A stretch of 5,199 nucleotides of DNA from NCBI GenBank assembly GCA_002400675.1, contig NVQY01000002.1:38814-44012 (forward strand). The letters run 5' to 3'. The notes beneath the pieces were generated by a model. That model saw nothing but the letters and a program-made list of their open reading frames with translations. It did no database searches and had not been told where the DNA came from. Of the stretch, positions 4,694 to 5,199 are shown piece by piece. Made by a program: the position numbers and the translations under genes. The DNA comes from Paracoccaceae bacterium (GTDB taxonomy: Bacteria > Pseudomonadota > Alphaproteobacteria > Rhodobacterales > Rhodobacteraceae). How positions within the stretch are numbered: position 1 is the first letter of the stretch; every line of letters begins with the position of its first letter.

Positions 4694-5199
4694 TCACAAT
4701 GCCGCCCGGGTTTCCACGATCCGGGCCAGCAATGTCGCCCCAAGCGGCAGGATCGAATCGTCGAACGTATAGCCCGGATTATGCAGCGCGGCGGTGCCGG
4801 TGTGGCCGATGGTGAAATAGGCCCCCGGGATCGCCCGCAGCATATCGGCGAAATCCTCGCTGCCGGTGACCGGGTTGCCGCCAAGCTGAACATTCTCGGC
4901 CCCCACGACCTCGCCCGCCAGTGCCGCAAAGGTCTTTGACAGCGGTTCGTCGTTCTCCAGCGGGCTGAAGATGTCGCGAATATCGACCTCAACTGTGACG
5001 CCGTGACTGGCCGCGACCCCTTCGGAAATTTCATTGATCCGGGTGCGGATCTGTGTCCGCACCTCGTCCGAGAACATGCGCGCGGTGCCCGAGATCACCG
5101 CCACGTTCGGGATCACGTTATAGGCGGCGCCACTGTGAAACTGGGTGACTGAAACCACGGCCGCCTCTTGCGGGTCAAGGTTGCGGCTAACGATACTTT
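4694..5199 (-). CDS. M20-family amidohydrolase (hippurate / N-acyl amino acid hydrolase type), C-terminal part
   Basis: About 168 codons of an M20 metallopeptidase-type amidohydrolase, which cleaves amide bonds of N-acyl amino acids or related compounds in the cytoplasm using bound metal. Visible parts: the end of the inserted dimerisation domain (VVSVTQFHSGAAYNVIPNVA, then SGTARMF), then the catalytic end with GSEDFADML, GAYFTIGHTG and LHNPGYTFDD; the His in LHNP is a metal ligand in the family. Members have about 390 residues, so more than half lies beyond the right edge. The GTG at 5158 is not the start: the frame stays open to the edge and reads SIVSRNLDPQEAAVVSV, as expected for the family. 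The gene ends with TGA at 4694-4696, followed at once by a hairpin. Its exact substrate cannot be told. Confidence 0.92.
   Translation of the reverse strand, partial: SIVSRNLDPQEAAVVSVTQFHSGAAYNVIPNVAVISGTARMFSDEVRTQIRTRINEISEGVAASHGVTVEVDIRDIFSPLENDEPLSKTFAALAGEVVGAENVQLGGNPVTGSEDFADMLRAIPGAYFTIGHTGTAALHNPGYTFDDSILPLGATLLARIVETRAAL

Noticed and set aside
4403..4939. Plus-strand open frame of 178 codons
   Set aside because: Its second half is antisense to the clear M20 amidohydrolase gene, the Shine-Dalgarno-like GGAGG is too far from the ATG, and the product has no recognisable domain.
4694..5158. GTG at 5158 as start of the amidohydrolase
   Set aside because: The frame stays open to the window edge and the residues before it match the family, so the gene continues beyond the window.

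Overview
The window looks like a chromosomal segment of an alphaproteobacterium, most likely Rhodobacterales (Roseobacter/Rhodobacteraceae). This rests on GC-rich codon use, the style of the ExbB/ExbD/TonB proteins and the M20 amidohydrolase; no rRNA or marker gene is present to confirm it.

Layout: (1) 1-468, plus strand: the C-terminal part of a zinc-type alcohol dehydrogenase (MDR family) that enters from the left edge. (2) 469-714: a gene-free, hairpin-rich gap between convergent genes. (3) 3816 down to 715, minus strand: a compact five-gene Ton operon in the order secreted four-cysteine protein, exbB, exbD (Asp type), second exbD (Asn type), tonB. Neighbouring genes overlap by 4 or 8 nt or are 4 nt apart, so translation is probably coupled throughout. 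(4) 3817-4693: 877 bp with no convincing intact gene. It holds what looks like an IS5/IS903-type insertion-sequence end, a 61-codon open remnant on the minus strand, a pair of 19-bp perfect inverted repeats 668 bp apart outer edge to outer edge, and hairpins. (5) 4694-5199, minus strand: the C-terminal part of an M20-family amidohydrolase that runs off the right edge.

How the genes work together: ExbB and ExbD form the inner-membrane proton channel whose motion is passed by TonB across the periplasm to outer-membrane TonB-dependent receptors. No receptor is in the window, so the imported substrate cannot be named. The TonB keeps the Ser16/His20 spacing of the E. coli transmembrane helix, which supports a true Ton role rather than a Tol role. 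The most unusual point is that the two ExbD subunits are unlike: one keeps the membrane aspartate (Asp19), the other has Asn19 in its place. ExbB also has Val158 where E. coli ExbB has Glu176. The operon is led by an unrecognised exported protein with a perfect 9-bp tandem repeat just after its signal peptide. These points make the Ton operon the best candidate for undescribed biology here.
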